From: Xylocopa sonorina
Lineage: Eukaryota; Arthropoda; Insecta; Hymenoptera; Apidae
Direction of reading: 5' to 3'
NCBI RefSeq assembly: GCF_050948175.1
Contig: NC_135206.1
Location: 3,253,670 to 3,317,669, forward strand
DNA length: 64,000 bases
Below, piece by piece: positions 36,771-48,767 of the stretch. Numbering within the stretch: position 1 is the first letter of the stretch; the number at the start of each line of letters is the position of its first letter. A program made the position numbers and the translations under genes. The notes beneath the pieces were generated by a model. That model ran no database searches. It was not told where the DNA came from and worked only from the letters and a program-made list of their open reading frames with translations.

Positions 36771-37600
36771 CGCGCGATATTAATTGAATAAACGCGACGA
36801 GGTAGACGGTGGTGATTCCGCGCGAGATCAAAGGCACAAAGAGTCCCGTGGATTCCCGTTGGATAAGACGCCCCCGGCGTTGACAATAATCGGGAGGGCT
36901 CGCGAGGGTGGTAGCCGCGATCCGAAAGAGGATCCACAATAGAGTTAATTAAACATCTCAATAGCAGACGGCTGCCCAGGGGTGATTAGGCATGCCGCGT
37001 TCGGTGACACAAGGACACAGGGAAACCGCCTCTGGCTATTGTACCGCGCACTGAGTCTCTCGGGACAGAGAAAGAGAGAGAGAGAGAAAGATCGAAGAAG
37101 GGTCGAGAGAGGGCAGCAGACGAGATGGTTGACAATAAGAGGAAGAAGAAGAAGGAGAAGGGTGGGCCCAGGTAGAAGCGAGGCGCTCGCCAGAGGAGGG
37201 AAGCGACGACACAATGCAGGTGACAGCTCGCGCACCCCGCAGACCCTGTCTCGTCCCCTTTGTTCCTGCCGTTTCGTGGCCTTTCTTCCTTCGCTGACGG
37301 GAAGACAACCCGTGGCCACAGCGGCGTCTCAGGCTCGCGCTGAAATTGCTCAAATGGAAACGAGTGTGTCATTCTCACTACATCCGCCTGTCGCTTGGTC
37401 CCACCGGTACCGCTGCTTTCTCTTTTCCTGCACGACGATACGATTCACCCTCTACGCTTCTACGACCTTCGCCAGGAACGTCGTCTTCTGTACTTCATCG
37501 ATGGTTCGATGGCTTCGTTTTATTGTAATAAATGTATGGCGAAGTTGGTGATACGTGAGATCTATGACTGAGAGATTGGGGAGAGGGGTTGATTTTATGG
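36771..37600. other. No gene seen
   Basis: CpG- and GA-rich sequence (GA-rich at 37065-37100, GAAGAAGAA near 37140). Frames of 105-189 codons overlap on both strands without a recognisable domain. Confidence 0.5.
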
Positions 37601-37604
37601 TGGA

Positions 37605-38140
37605 GAGGTTTCTAAGTTCGAGGGTTCTAAGCGAAAGTCTTCCAAGTGGAGGGTTTATAAGCGCAAGGTTTTAGAGCTCAAGGTTCCTAAAATTTAATTT
37701 TCAAAGCTTGAAGTTCCTAAGTGTAAAATTTCTAAGCTTAAGTTTTCTAAGCTCAAGATTTCTAAGCTTTGAGGTTTCTAAGCTCAAGATTTCTAAAATT
37801 CAATGTTCAAAGCTTAAAATTTCTAAGCGCAAGATTTCTAAGCTTTGAGATTTCTAAGCTTGAGATTTCTAAGCTTTAAGGTTTCTAAGCGTAAGTTTTC
37901 AGAGCTCAAGATCCCTAAAATTCAATTTTCAGAGCTTAAACTTCCTAAGCTTGAGATTTCTAAGCTTAAGTTTGCAAAGCTCAATCTTTCTAAGCATCAA
38001 TTTTCAAAACTCAAGCTTTTTAAGCACAAGATTTCTGCATGCAATCTTTTCTAAGCGCAATTTTCCAGCGTTCAAACTTCCTAGTCTCAAATTATCAGCG
38101 CTCAAGGTTTCAAAGCGCAAAATTTTCAGCTTGCAAAGAG
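37605..38140 (+). repeat. 15-bp minisatellite array 16 (TTTCTAAGCTCAAGA type)
   Basis: Units TTTCTAAGCTCAAGA, TTTCTAAGCTTTGAG and TTTCAAAGCTTAAAA. The spacing is mostly 15 bp, with single-base slips such as at 37770 and 37843 that break the reading frame. Confidence 0.95.
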
Positions 38141-38559
38141 CACTCGCAAGGAATGGCGCGAGGAAACGGTACCAACGCTTCGTGTTTAAGCGCGCGCGCG
38201 GGGGGCGCGCTAAAGAGGGTCGAAGCGGACAACGACCGAGTCGATCTCGCTGGATAAAAAGTGAAAACGCTCGGTCTAAATCGTTGTCCTCCTGCGATCG
38301 AAGATAGGAGAAGGTGCGGAGCGGACGAGGGTCCCTCAGATAAGTATCGCACGGTGCGCGTCGCGCGTCTCATTCGAGGCCTGGCGGACAGCGTCCGTTG
38401 TCAACGTGGTAGGTAGCGTGTTAGGTGACGATGTACACGCGTTCCGTTAGTCACCCGGTTAGAGACAAATGGACGTCCCCATCCGTGACTACCGTCGCTA
38501 CGCGGACTTATAATTAACGCGAGACGATCGCCACTGCGATGAGAGTCCTCTTGCGAGGC
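38141..38559. other. No gene seen
   Basis: Unique CpG-rich sequence. Confidence 0.5.
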
Positions 38560-39110
38560 TCCTCAGCGCAAGTTTTCAGACGCAAGTTTTCTAAGCGCAA
38601 GTTTTCAGACGCAAGATTCCTAAGCGCAAGATTTCTAAGCGTAAATTTTCTGAGTTCAAGGTTCCTAAACTGAAATTTTCAAAGCTTACACTTTCTAAGT
38701 AGAAGGTTTCTAATCTTCAATTTTCAAAGCGCAAGTTTTCTGCGTGCAAGACTTCTAAGCGTACGTTTTCTAAGCTCAAGGTTCCTAAACTGAAATTTTC
38801 AAAGCTTAAGCATTCTAAGCAGAAGGTTTCTAAGCTTAAATTTTCAAAGCTCAAGCTTTCTAAGCGCAGATTTTCTGCGTGCAAGGTTTCTATGTGCGAT
38901 TTTCCTGCGTGCAACATTTCCAAGCATAAATTTTCTGCGTTCAAGGTTTCCAAACGCAAGTTTCCTACGTTCAAGGTTCCTAAGCGCAAGTTTGCTGCAT
39001 GCAAGCTCTCTAAACGCAAGTTTTCTGCGTGCAAGGTTTCCAAACTCAATTTTTTCGCGTGTGAGTGTTCTAAGCTCAAGTTTTCTGCATACAAGGTTTC
39101 GAAAGATAGC
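38560..39110 (+). repeat. 15-bp minisatellite array 17, the last of the series
   Basis: Units TTTCTAAGCGCAAGT, TTTCTGCGTGCAAGG and TTTCAAAGCTTAAGC. A block of about 105 bp with GGTTCCTAAACTGAAATTTT is duplicated (38650-38730 against 38775-38860). I find no array of this family to the right. Confidence 0.95.
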
Positions 39111-40490
39111 TTACTAACTATCAATAATGTGCGAACCCTCATTATTCGCGCCACCCTTATTTCAGAGCAACAATGTTCTTTAAAATAAAAAATGTTCACA
39201 TATAATTCTTGAATAATATAAACTTGATTTCAACAAATAATTATAGATTGCACATGGAAGTAAATACGTGATGTTATACAACTGTATCCACAGTCTCTGA
39301 GGAATTATAGAAATTTTAAAAGAATTTCGATTCCATCGAATTGACACGCTCTCGTACATAATATCGCATAGATAAATTTATAACGTGACCGTATCTTTCA
39401 TTGATTACAGGGACAACTGTCCACATCCAGCGCCTTGGAAGAAAGATAACCGCGATCGAGCGGAAAAATTGCTCGATTAGTATATTTATTTTATCCGTAG
39501 ACGAAGCAGGGGAGTTTGAACGTGTGTCAACGTGAAGAAGACAAGGAGGAAGCTTGGATTCCATAAAACTTGGAAAATAACGAGTCGAAGAAGAGACGAT
39601 GCTTATCGCCTTTAGCATCCCTTCTAGAGAAAGAGAAACGTCTCTTTCCACAGTTATGCCATCGAAACGAACCCCCATATCTTCACATTTTTCATCGCAG
39701 GCACCTGCTATAAATTAACCAAACGTTTTCACTAATTTTTGAAAATACTTTCATTCAGGATAATCACAAAAAAGAGAAAAAAAGATTGCGAGAAGGGGAT
39801 GCACACTATTCAGCACAAAACCATTCGACTATTCTCAATTTTCACAAACTTCAACTAACAACCAACGACAACAACAAATTACACAACAACCCTCTCGCAA
39901 CTCGCGTTTCACGCGTCGCGAAACGCACTCGGAGGGTGAAAACCACCACCTACCTAACTAACTTTTCCATCGAACCTTGGCGTTCCCTTCGACCATTAAT
40001 AAACGAACACCATTGAACACTTTGGTAACGAAAAACCAGCTGATCGATTGTCGAAAGACTAACGCGTGGAATTTCAGCGATTCGCCAGTGTTGGCGGGGG
40101 TGTGCTCGCGTGTACGCGAGAGGGAAGCGACGCGGCACTTCGGTCAATTAATTCGCATAATAAGCGCCGTCGGGTGTTCCCTGTCTGCTCGCGAGCCATG
40201 AAACAGTTAGGATCGGCTGTCACGATAGGTTTTCATGTCCCGATGGTTCCCGTGCCGGCGGGAGAGCCGACATATTGGTCGAGAGTGCGGGAGGCGACGT
40301 CTACCCTCGAATGAGAGACGGGTGTTGCGTTGAAAGCGGACGGCCGCGTGACGAGATGCCAGGACTTCTCTCACGACCCGTACGAGACAACGTGTCGTCT
40401 CTGATTACACACGGCTGCGCCAAAATTCTCAGGGAAATGAAGAAAGACGAGTTGCTCCGCTGCTCGCACCCCAATCGAAATTGCACTGAT
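39111..40490. other. No gene seen
   Basis: The 120-codon minus-strand frame at 39316-39678 is not recognisable as a protein family. The rest is unique sequence. Confidence 0.5.
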
Positions 40491-40985
40491 GTTTTAGCAG
40501 CGATTCTTCGTTGCTGTGTCTCTCGAAATGTATTTAAACAGTGAGAAATACGTAAAAAAAAAAGAATCTTGGATACGAAGAAATATCTGAGTTCCTCGAA
40601 ATGTATTTAAACAACGAGAAATATATTAAAAAAAAAAAAAGAAATTTTGATATTGCAACACCAGATGAGTATTCGAATCTTCTGCGCAAGCAGTTTAACG
40701 ACTACGCTGATGCTTCCTCAGCGATTCTTCGTTGCTGAGTCTCTCGAAATATATTTAAACAGTGAAGAATATGTAAAAAAAAATAATCTTGTATACGAAG
40801 AAATCTCTGCGAATACCAAAAGAGTATTCGACTTTTCAACGCGAGTAGTTTAACGAAACTCATTCGAGTCTCTCGAAATGTATTTAAACAGCAAGAAATA
40901 TAAAAAAAAAATCTTTGTTACGAAGAAATCTTCTGGCGAACACCAGACAACTACTCGACTCTTCAACGCGATCAGTTTAACGAAA
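40490..40985. repeat. Four-copy tandem duplication, unit about 75-145 bp
   Basis: CTCGAAATGTATTTAAACA or its CGAAATATATTTAAACA variant recurs near 40523, 40597, 40743 and 40872, each followed by GTGAGAAATA-GTAAAAAAAA and ATACGAAGAAAT. Copies 1 and 3 also share AGCGATTCTTCGTTGCTG. Confidence 0.88.
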
Positions 40986-41399
40986 CCGATAACCCGGTAT
41001 ATCACGCGGTTAGAAAGACGCTCATCAAAGAGGAAGCAATTTTAATAACACGATTGGAGCAACTTGGGTCCTCGCAGCGTTGTCATTACGCGGTGGCCGG
41101 TTGGGTAATTTCGTGAGAAATAATTAGCGGTCCCAGGGCCCCGTCCCGGAAGAGAGGCGTAACGATAATGGCAGGGTGGGCACCCTCTGACGATGCCAGC
41201 GTAGGCATCCAAGAGCCAACAAATTCGACGAGCTGGCGACGAGTGAATTAGTCATAGGTTGAGCGACGTGACGTCGCCTGAAAGGGCCTCAAGCCATCCG
41301 ACGCGTTAACCATCCATGGGCGCCATATAAATAGAAGGCAGGGAACGCCGACATCTCGAATAAAATTACCAAATCGAATAGATTAATACCTTGTATCCC

Positions 41400-42060
41400 C
41401 TCTGTCCCGTTTTATCCCTTAATGCTACCAAACTTCCACTGATTTATCGAAACCCACGAGTGGTACGTTCAAAATGGCCCCATTTAGGGGGTGAGAGCTT
41501 GTCCTCGATAAAAAGAATTTCAGCGTTTCTGGTGAAAGTAATTCAATCGAGATACTCGCGAGGTTGTGGAAAAATTGATTTTATCCAGTCGTGTGGAGTT
41601 TTAATCGAAACACACGACTGGTACATTCAAAATTGCCCTATTTTGGGGGGTGAGAGATTGTGCTTGGTGAAAAGAATTTGTTGAAAGTGTTTTTGGTGAA
41701 AATAATTCAATTGAGAAGCTAAAAACTTGTGAAGTTGTAGAAAAATTGATTCCATCGAGTCATATGGACTTTTATTCTGAAGCTAAGCACCAGCTGAGAA
41801 GACAGAGATGCGCAGAAGGCTCGAGGGAAGAATTGAAACGCACATAGGCCCCATTTTAGGAGGTGAGGACTTATTTTTGGTGAAGAGATTTTGTTGAAAG
41901 TGTTTTTAGTGAAACTAATTCTGAAAACTCTCGAGACTATAGAAGAATTGATTTTATCGAATCATGTGGACTTTTATTCTGAAATTAAGCACCAGCTGAG
42001 AAGACAGAGACGCGCAGAAGGATCGAGGGAAGAATCGAAACGCACATACGCGAGCGTATT
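41400..42060. repeat. Three-copy tandem duplication, unit about 160-210 bp
   Basis: Shared blocks are GCCCCATTTTAGG, GTGAGAG-TTGT (about 41491, 41650, 41862), AAAGAATTT, GTGAAAATAATTC, GAAAAATTGATTTTATC and GTGTGGA-TTTTA. The last two copies also share GCACCAGCTGAGAAGACAGA. Confidence 0.9.
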
Positions 42061-43425
42061 TGCATTCCGTCGTCGAGCACAGTCGTCGCGATGTTACCTT
42101 TCGCGTGTGTCTCCCTGCTGAAGGGGGCCCCCCTTTTTATCCGGTCGGTTTTCGAGAAAATCTGTACGCGGATCCGTCGACATAAAAATGCAGGTCGTGC
42201 ACGCCTGCGCGCTCGCTCGGTGACCCGACAACACCGGTGTTTTATGGCCGACAGCTTTGTGTGTTCCGAGTAGGCATTATTTTTCCTTCTAAACTCCGTT
42301 ATACCTGGAACAATGGAGAGATTAAAACATAAAATATGATCCCAGGGGTACAGTTCGGTAGGGGAGCCCGTGCTGCCTATAATAAATTCTCCATACCTGG
42401 GCCTCCTTCCCGAACGAGCCCCTTTTTTTCGTCAGGTGCGACGCACAGTGGCGACTCGGGTTAATTCATTCGCTGGACGACGCTCGATGCCTCCAAAAAA
42501 ATCGATCCGATCCTGTTTCCCTGCTGTCTCGACGCCCTCGAATTCGTCCTGCGACTGGAAACAGAAAAATCTGGGCCACTTCTAACGCGTCTGCGACGAT
42601 AATCGTGGATAGAAGACTGGCGTTCGGGTAAACGTGTCGAGAACGAGGCGTAGAACGAAAGAATCGAGAGCTTCGCTTTTGACTCGACTCGACTTGTACA
42701 CGTTTTTAGTTGTTCTAATTGCTCACTGCCGGTTTAACTATTACTACGGAAATTAATATGATTTACATAAGCGTCCAGCGGGGGCTTCGAGTAACGCTGG
42801 ATATGATTTATAACCGTAGACTCCGCGTTTCACCTTGGCTCATTCATATTTATAAGCGTATAAACAGACGTCCGCGTTCGAAGTAATTAAGAGTTATAAA
42901 GATTTATAATACGCGGGGATTAGCATTAAGTGTCTCAATAATTGTCGGTGGGAATGCGGGAAAATGCATAAAACATCGCGGCTAATTAAGGGGAATATGG
43001 ACTATTCTGTTAAATGCCCGAAGGGTAAACAAAGCGATCAATAATTTTCTTCGCCGCTTTTTAAACGCTCGCGTATTATTATTATTTTCTTTTTTTTTTT
43101 ATTCTTTTCGTATCGCAACACACGCAGGTTGTTTGTTCTTCTCGCGAGCGAAATCGTGCGCGATCTATCCTTCTGATCAGTTTTTCGTTCCTTCTTTCTC
43201 GAGATAGAGCATTGTGTACACTTTCGACGAGTCGTTTAATAAGCCACTATCAACGATTGACATTGATAGAGCTGTTTGATCGCGCGTATCTACGGAATAG
43301 TCCAAGTGCACACGTATGTACACACGCGGAGGGTACGATTGACAAACTGTCACCTCGTCTGTCGTCTCAATTAACTTGTTATTCGAGGCGATCAGGCGTC
43401 GTACTTATTACCTGGATTTCCTCGT
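42061..43425. other. No gene seen
   Basis: Unique sequence with a T-run near 43090-43100. Short frames only, without a domain. Confidence 0.5.
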
Positions 43426-43429
43426 TCCT

Positions 43430-43975
43430 TCGATCACTCGATGCTACCACAAATTTCAACAAAACTTGTATACAACTCTGGGAAATTCCAATTTAATTTC
43501 GAGTAAAAGTAGCAAGAGAGATTTCAACCCTAATGGAGACAATTTCAAAAGCACTCGATGATTAACAAATGGTGCTAAAATTCAGTGACCAAAGTGGATC
43601 CAAATAACAGTGCTACCAAATCGATAATCGATTTTAACGAAACTTATATACAACTCTCATAAATCCTAATTCTATCAAGAGAAATTTCAACCCCAATGGA
43701 TACAATTTCAAAAGCATTTGATGATTAACAAATGGTGCTAAAATTCAGTGACTAAAGTGCATCCAAAGAACAGTGTTACCAAATGGATAATCGATCTTAA
43801 CAAAACTTATATACAACTCTCACGAATTCCAATACCATCTCAAATAAAAATAGCAAGAGTAGCAATAGAGATTTCAACCCCCATCTATACAATTTCCAAA
43901 AGCATTCGACGATTAACAAAATGGTACTAAAATCCATTGACCAAAGTAGATCGAAACACCATCATTACCAAATCG
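43430..43975. repeat. Three- to four-copy tandem duplication, unit about 165-180 bp
   Basis: AAAACTTATATACAACTCT-type blocks lie near 43460, 43640 and 43800. They are followed by GAGATTTCAACCCCAATGG, ACAATTTCAAAAGCA, GATTAACAAATGGT, CTAAAATTCAGTGACCAAAGT and CTACCAAATCGATAATCGA. Confidence 0.9.
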
Positions 43976-44332
43976 ACAACCCGCATGCCTCTCTCAATCC
44001 ACCCCCAAACCAAGAGAACCAACGCACCCCAAAACCCTCGCAAGCCTCATGGCAGCGATGGTATCTTAGTTCTCGCGTCCAACCCTTGAAACTAGCCATT
44101 TCTCATCAAGAAAGAAAGAAAGAAAGAAAGAAAGAACCTGATCCCTATTACGCGATTCGTTTTTCCATAAAAGCGAATGTCTTTTGGCGGGGCCAGTTGG
44201 CAGCGGCGTTTCTCGTGCGGGTCGCGCAGCGGACCTCGGACGCGCTCTTCTATTTGTCGTATACGAAGTCACGTACCGAATACATTATCGTGCGGGATAC
44301 ACACGGGTTCTATGCATGTGAAGGTTGAAAAG

Positions 44333-44364
<32 letters not shown>

Positions 44365-45439
44365 CTGGCAGGCGGGCTGAGAGCTCGCTAGCTCGGTCGG
44401 ACAGACGGACAGACGAACGAACGAACCGACGGACGGACGGGTGGGTGACTATATTGATTGTGTAGCCGACTGACAGCGACAGTGACATATGTCACCGAGG
44501 CTTCTCGTTATCGCTGATTTAAACATGAGGCAACGAGGCCCTTGCCCAGTTGTCTGCGCTCCGCGCCAGCTTCGTATTCCTGTCTACGTCTCCATATCCC
44601 CCTCTGCCCCGCTGTTATTATTATTGCCAAGCATATTTTTTATCCCACCCCCGCTCTGGCTCGACGTATCGGCTGTCACGAGTGTCGGAAGCTCGACGAC
44701 GTGACCTGTTTGATCATCGCCGGCTCGATGGCGCGCGATGTCAGAAATAATTACGAGCAGCACGCGGATGTGTTATTGTTGCTCGCGAGCGAGGGTTCTC
44801 TGCGTTATTATCGCGAGCACCGTGTACATATCGAGTGTAATTGTGGTGTCTGTGCTCTCGATCGAGCTCCCGTCAACGACGCGTCGCGATCTCTCTCGAG
44901 CGTTTCGTAGCGTTGAATTATTTAAGAACCGCGTCAGAGACGCGAGCAACCCCCAAAGAAAATTGCTCCGCGAGATGGGTTATATTCGAGAGCGACGATA
45001 CGTACGTAATCACGCGACCAACCCTCGTCGTGTCGCTCCTCGCCTCGATGCGGAAGAAATAAGAGGCGGAGGGGTTGGAAAGGAGACTGGCTATGATTTA
45101 TTACCAGCCGCAAATTCTGTTCCTCCTCGCCCCCCGTGCGCGCCAACTGCGCTCGCGTTCATCCATCTTTTTCCCTTTCACGGCTCGACGAGTAACTTTT
45201 CCCCAGCAGCTACCCCCAACCCTTGTTACCGCGGCTCTACCACCGCGTTTCTCTCCCCTGCCGGCCCTCTTTGTTCCGCGCCATCTCTCAAAGTGACCGA
45301 CTGCCTCCTTTATTATCCGCTTGTCAGCATTTTTACACTTTTATCCACCGTTCTAGTATCTATTGTGCCTTGAATCGGCCGAGCGAGCGAGCCAATACGT
45401 CACTGGCCGCGACGATCGTCCCGCGAGCGACTGAGAACG
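43976..45439. other. Gene-free interval with AAAG and GGCA microsatellites
   Basis: (AAAG)n lies at about 44109-44136 and (GGCA)n at 44332-44375, followed by a GACGGACAGACGAACGAACG run to about 44447. The 211-codon frame at 44738-45373 overlaps others, has no domain and is not called. Confidence 0.6.
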
Positions 45440-46060
45440 ATGCTGGATTTGGTGGACACGGCTCGATCAGCTGATCCACGCTTGGATTATGAATTACGGT
45501 CTGTGGAAATTAATTTTTCAATTGTTTCGCGATTTTTGGATCGTTCGACGAGGAAGCAGGATTCTGTTTTACTTGATTTTTGAGAATCCACTGTACTAAT
45601 GTCTATCAAACCCCTGAATCGAGTTTGTTTGATCGCCAAAGTCGCGAGAACGTTGTTGGATCCGCTATTGGTTGTTCGATCAGCTGATCGACGCCCATAT
45701 TATGAATTCCACTCCAATCTTTGGCTGTTTCTGGCGCAAAAATTAATTTTCTAACCATTTTGCAATTCTTAAATCGTCGAAGAATGATGCATCGTCCTAA
45801 AACCACCGTTCTAGTATCTATCGTACTTTGAATCGAGTTCGTTAGCGAGCCAATAGCCAATAGCGAGGACCAAAGTCAGAAGAACGCTGTTGAACCCGCT
45901 AGACAAGCTATCGATGGTTCGATCAGCTGATCGACGCCCATATTATGAATTGCACTCCGATCTTTGGTAGTTCTTGGCGCAAAAATTAATTTTCTAACAG
46001 TTTCGCGAATTTTAAATCGTCCAAGAAGGATGCATCGTCCTATTTTACCTGCTTTTTGAA
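45440..46060 (+). repeat. Three-copy tandem duplication with GATCAGCTGATC palindrome
   Basis: Units of about 213-243 bp each contain GATCAGCTGATC (45465-45476, 45678-45689, 45921-45932), soon followed by a TTATGAATT block. Downstream of it the copies share AAAATTAATTTT-type and GATGCATCGTCCT blocks. The 12-mer is a perfect palindrome centred on the E-box CAGCTG. The array ends about 2 kb upstream of the candidate noc TATA box. Confidence 0.75.
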
Positions 46061-48019
46061 AAACAAATCAGCATTCGTAACGTATATCCATTCTCCAATG
46101 CACCCTGCGGCGAGGCAATGAAATACAGCTTTAATTATTGTTTATTGGACACCGTCGTCCCCGTGACGTTTTTACAATGGAGTCCATAAAAACTTCCGAG
46201 GGTGAATGGAGCTGCTCGCTTGGTCGAGTCCGGTTCTAGCCAGAAATGGTTATACGCTACCTAGCCAGGGTTCGACAGTATCCTAATCCGGGTCGACAAT
46301 AGGTTAAAACATTATTACCCAGTCATAACAAATGTAATGTGCGATTTGCGTCTGAAAAGAGCCGTTCCCAACCGCCTTATTTATTGCGCTACCCTCACCA
46401 TCCCCCCAACGAACGTTACGTCCACTCTCTGACGCGTAGACGTTTCGAATTCTCGAAGTTTCTCGAAAGACAGAGAGAGAGAGAGAGGGGTGTCGAGAAA
46501 GAATCGAGCAGTAATTCGAAGCAAACATCCTGCGATTAAAAATAAAACCCGCGCACTTAGCGTCGCATTGTGAGCCGGCTAAATAAACGCTGTTTACGCG
46601 CGCGCGTCTGTCAATAGCGCGTCAAACGCGAATCCTTATCCGCCTGGTGGCCTGTCGTCCCTCGAGATCCCGAAAACGCGGGTGTCTGAGGCAGCGGCGC
46701 AGATGAAAGAGAACTATATTAGCCGTAAACTCATCCGTCAGCGTCGAGACGTCAAAGACTCGCCATTGGGGCATTAACGGCGCCGTAACTTCAGAGGAAG
46801 CAGGGGTGCGAAGCTCGTAGACGCTCTGACGGGACCCGCGTAGCGACTTTTTTCATTCCTTCTGGGAAATATCTCGCGATCGAGAGATTTAATATCATAC
46901 CTGTCTACTTTTGCGAATGGAAATTCGTCTCGCGAGTCGACACGAGAAACGCGTGTTTCTCGCTAATATTCTTACCAAGAAGCGTACTTTTCGAACGAGT
47001 TCCAGCGGGTATCTCTCGCGTAAAATATTTAATCGCCACGCGTAGCCGGCAAGGTATATCGCGCCGTTTCGAAACTCCAGCGTACATTGTGCATTGAAAT
47101 CGAGGCGATAACCAGACGCGATCCAGCCAGGCTACGGATTTCGTTAGACACTCTCGCGAGGGTTCGCATTCCTCGACCAGCGGCTAATTATCGCTCGCGG
47201 CGAGCGCGCCACGTAAACGCGGCGTCGCGGATATCGTCATAATTCGTGGTAATTACCTTGTAACGTAACTACTTCATCGATCGCTTTATCTTACTTAAAA
47301 CCCAAGTAACGGAGCGAACCGTTTGTGGCCGAGCCGCGCAGCTGGTATTCTCAAGCTTTTTTTCCCCTTAATAGCCGCGAACGCAGCCGTGCACGCGGTT
47401 TTAAACGCGCGCGGGTCGTCGTGGCAGGCTCGAAAAAAGGGCCTCGCATAAACAGCGCGACGGTCGCTGCGACGACGTCGATTATCGCGCGAGCTCCGCG
47501 TCGCGAGCATCCGGCGGCGCGAACCGAGACGAAGCGTTCTCCACGCCGCGTACAGGTTATTTATACGCGGTCCTGCTCGCGTTATCGTGGCGTACCGCGG
47601 TAGAACTCGCGATCGTGGCAGGGAGTCGAGAATAAGACCGTTCCTAGTCGATAACTCCGCGAGGAGGGCATTTCGCGACGCGTCGATCGTCGTTTATCGC
47701 GGCGCGGAAGTCGCTGGTAGGAGGGACCGGTAGTCGAGGCTCGCTCGAGGGTATCCGGTGAGTCAGTGCCGCGCGACTTTGTCGCCGGGCGCGGCCTGGG
47801 CGATAATTAAAACGCTTTTACAAAACTGTAGGCAAACAGCGCTTAAGTGGCTGTCATTCGTTACCCCGTGGGCTGTGGCGAGTCGGTAAGTCGCTGAGCG
47901 AGCAATCAATCACCCTGCGCGTCCCCTCCCCCCGCCTTGCCCCTGCGAGCCATTACATTTCTATTTTGAAAGCTGCTTATTAAGCGGGGCCGGCCAGAAG
48001 AGACAGACAGGTTTCACGG
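46061..48019. other. CpG-rich upstream region of the noc-like gene
   Basis: About 2 kb of mostly unique, CpG-dense sequence before the candidate promoter, with a short GA run near 46473-46488. No coding region is recognisable. By position it is where regulatory elements of the downstream gene could lie. Confidence 0.45.
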
Positions 48020-48026
48020 TATAAAA
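48020..48026 (+). promoter_or_regulatory. Candidate TATA box of the noc-like gene
   Basis: TATAAAA sits about 745 bp before the start codon, after a G+C-rich stretch. A start about 30 bp downstream would give a leader of roughly 720 nt with no intron needed. I see no clear Initiator, so the transcription start could lie elsewhere. Confidence 0.3.
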
Positions 48027-48049
48027 TATCGGGTTGCCGTGGTGGCAGC

Positions 48050-48767
48050 GACGGTTCCGTGTCGAGGTGTATAGCGATGGCTGAGCCAGCTGCGAGAGAG
48101 AAAGAGAGAGAGAGAGAGAAAGAGCGAGGGAGAGAGGAGCAGAGGACGAAATGGAGGCAGAGAGAGGCGAAGGGACGCTGGAAGGGTAGACGAAGGGGCG
48201 AGGAGAGGACGAGAGAGGGGATGGACGGCTGTAAAAGCGGTGAAATATCAAAGCCGGGATGGGAGCTGTCATCGTCGGGCCAACATCATGGGTGGCGTGT
48301 TGAATTAGAATGCCTTCCCACACCCCACACAGGGCCAAACCCCACCGCAATTCTCCTACCACAATCCCAACGAGGTAGCAACGGTGGGGATGGGACAGGA
48401 GAGGACAGGTTATGCACCCTGGTTCGTGGAAAAAGGAGGGGTAGACCCGGTGCCGCGTCGCCAGGCGGCGTTGCGCTCGCATTCCACTCCGCGCGGCGAA
48501 CAGCTCCGTCGAGAGCTGCCACTATTTTCCTGGATTCCACTTGGTGTGCATCGTTTGCGTTTAATCGTTTCGTACCGACACACTGGGAGAGAGATCGATC
48601 AACCAGCGACCGTGCCCCGGAATACAACCCTCGAAACCACGTCCACGTAGACCGCCACCCCCTCGAGTTCCACCAACCCCCGGCTCGCGCACGGGTTCAC
48701 GCGGTTTGTGCATACGGGACGACAGTTTTTTAGTGCAGTGACTGGCTTAACAAGTGAAACACCACAA
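48050..48767 (+). other. Probable 5' leader of the noc-like gene, with GA-rich tract
   Basis: The stretch before the ATG lacks a convincing upstream gene and carries an imperfect GA/GAAA-rich tract at about 48095-48220. Such tracts near insect promoters are possible GAGA-factor sites. The start codon context is CCACAAATGG. The other open frames here are low-complexity and not credible genes. Confidence 0.35.

Noticed and set aside
130..39110. CRISPR-like or telomeric interpretation of the short repeats
   Set aside because: There are no unique spacers between fixed repeats, the DNA is eukaryotic, and the 15-bp units do not match the TTAGG-type insect telomere repeat.
44738..45373. A 211-codon + strand frame upstream of noc
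   Set aside because: No recognisable domain; three other frames are open over the same bases, as expected by chance in CpG-rich, A/T-stop-poor DNA.
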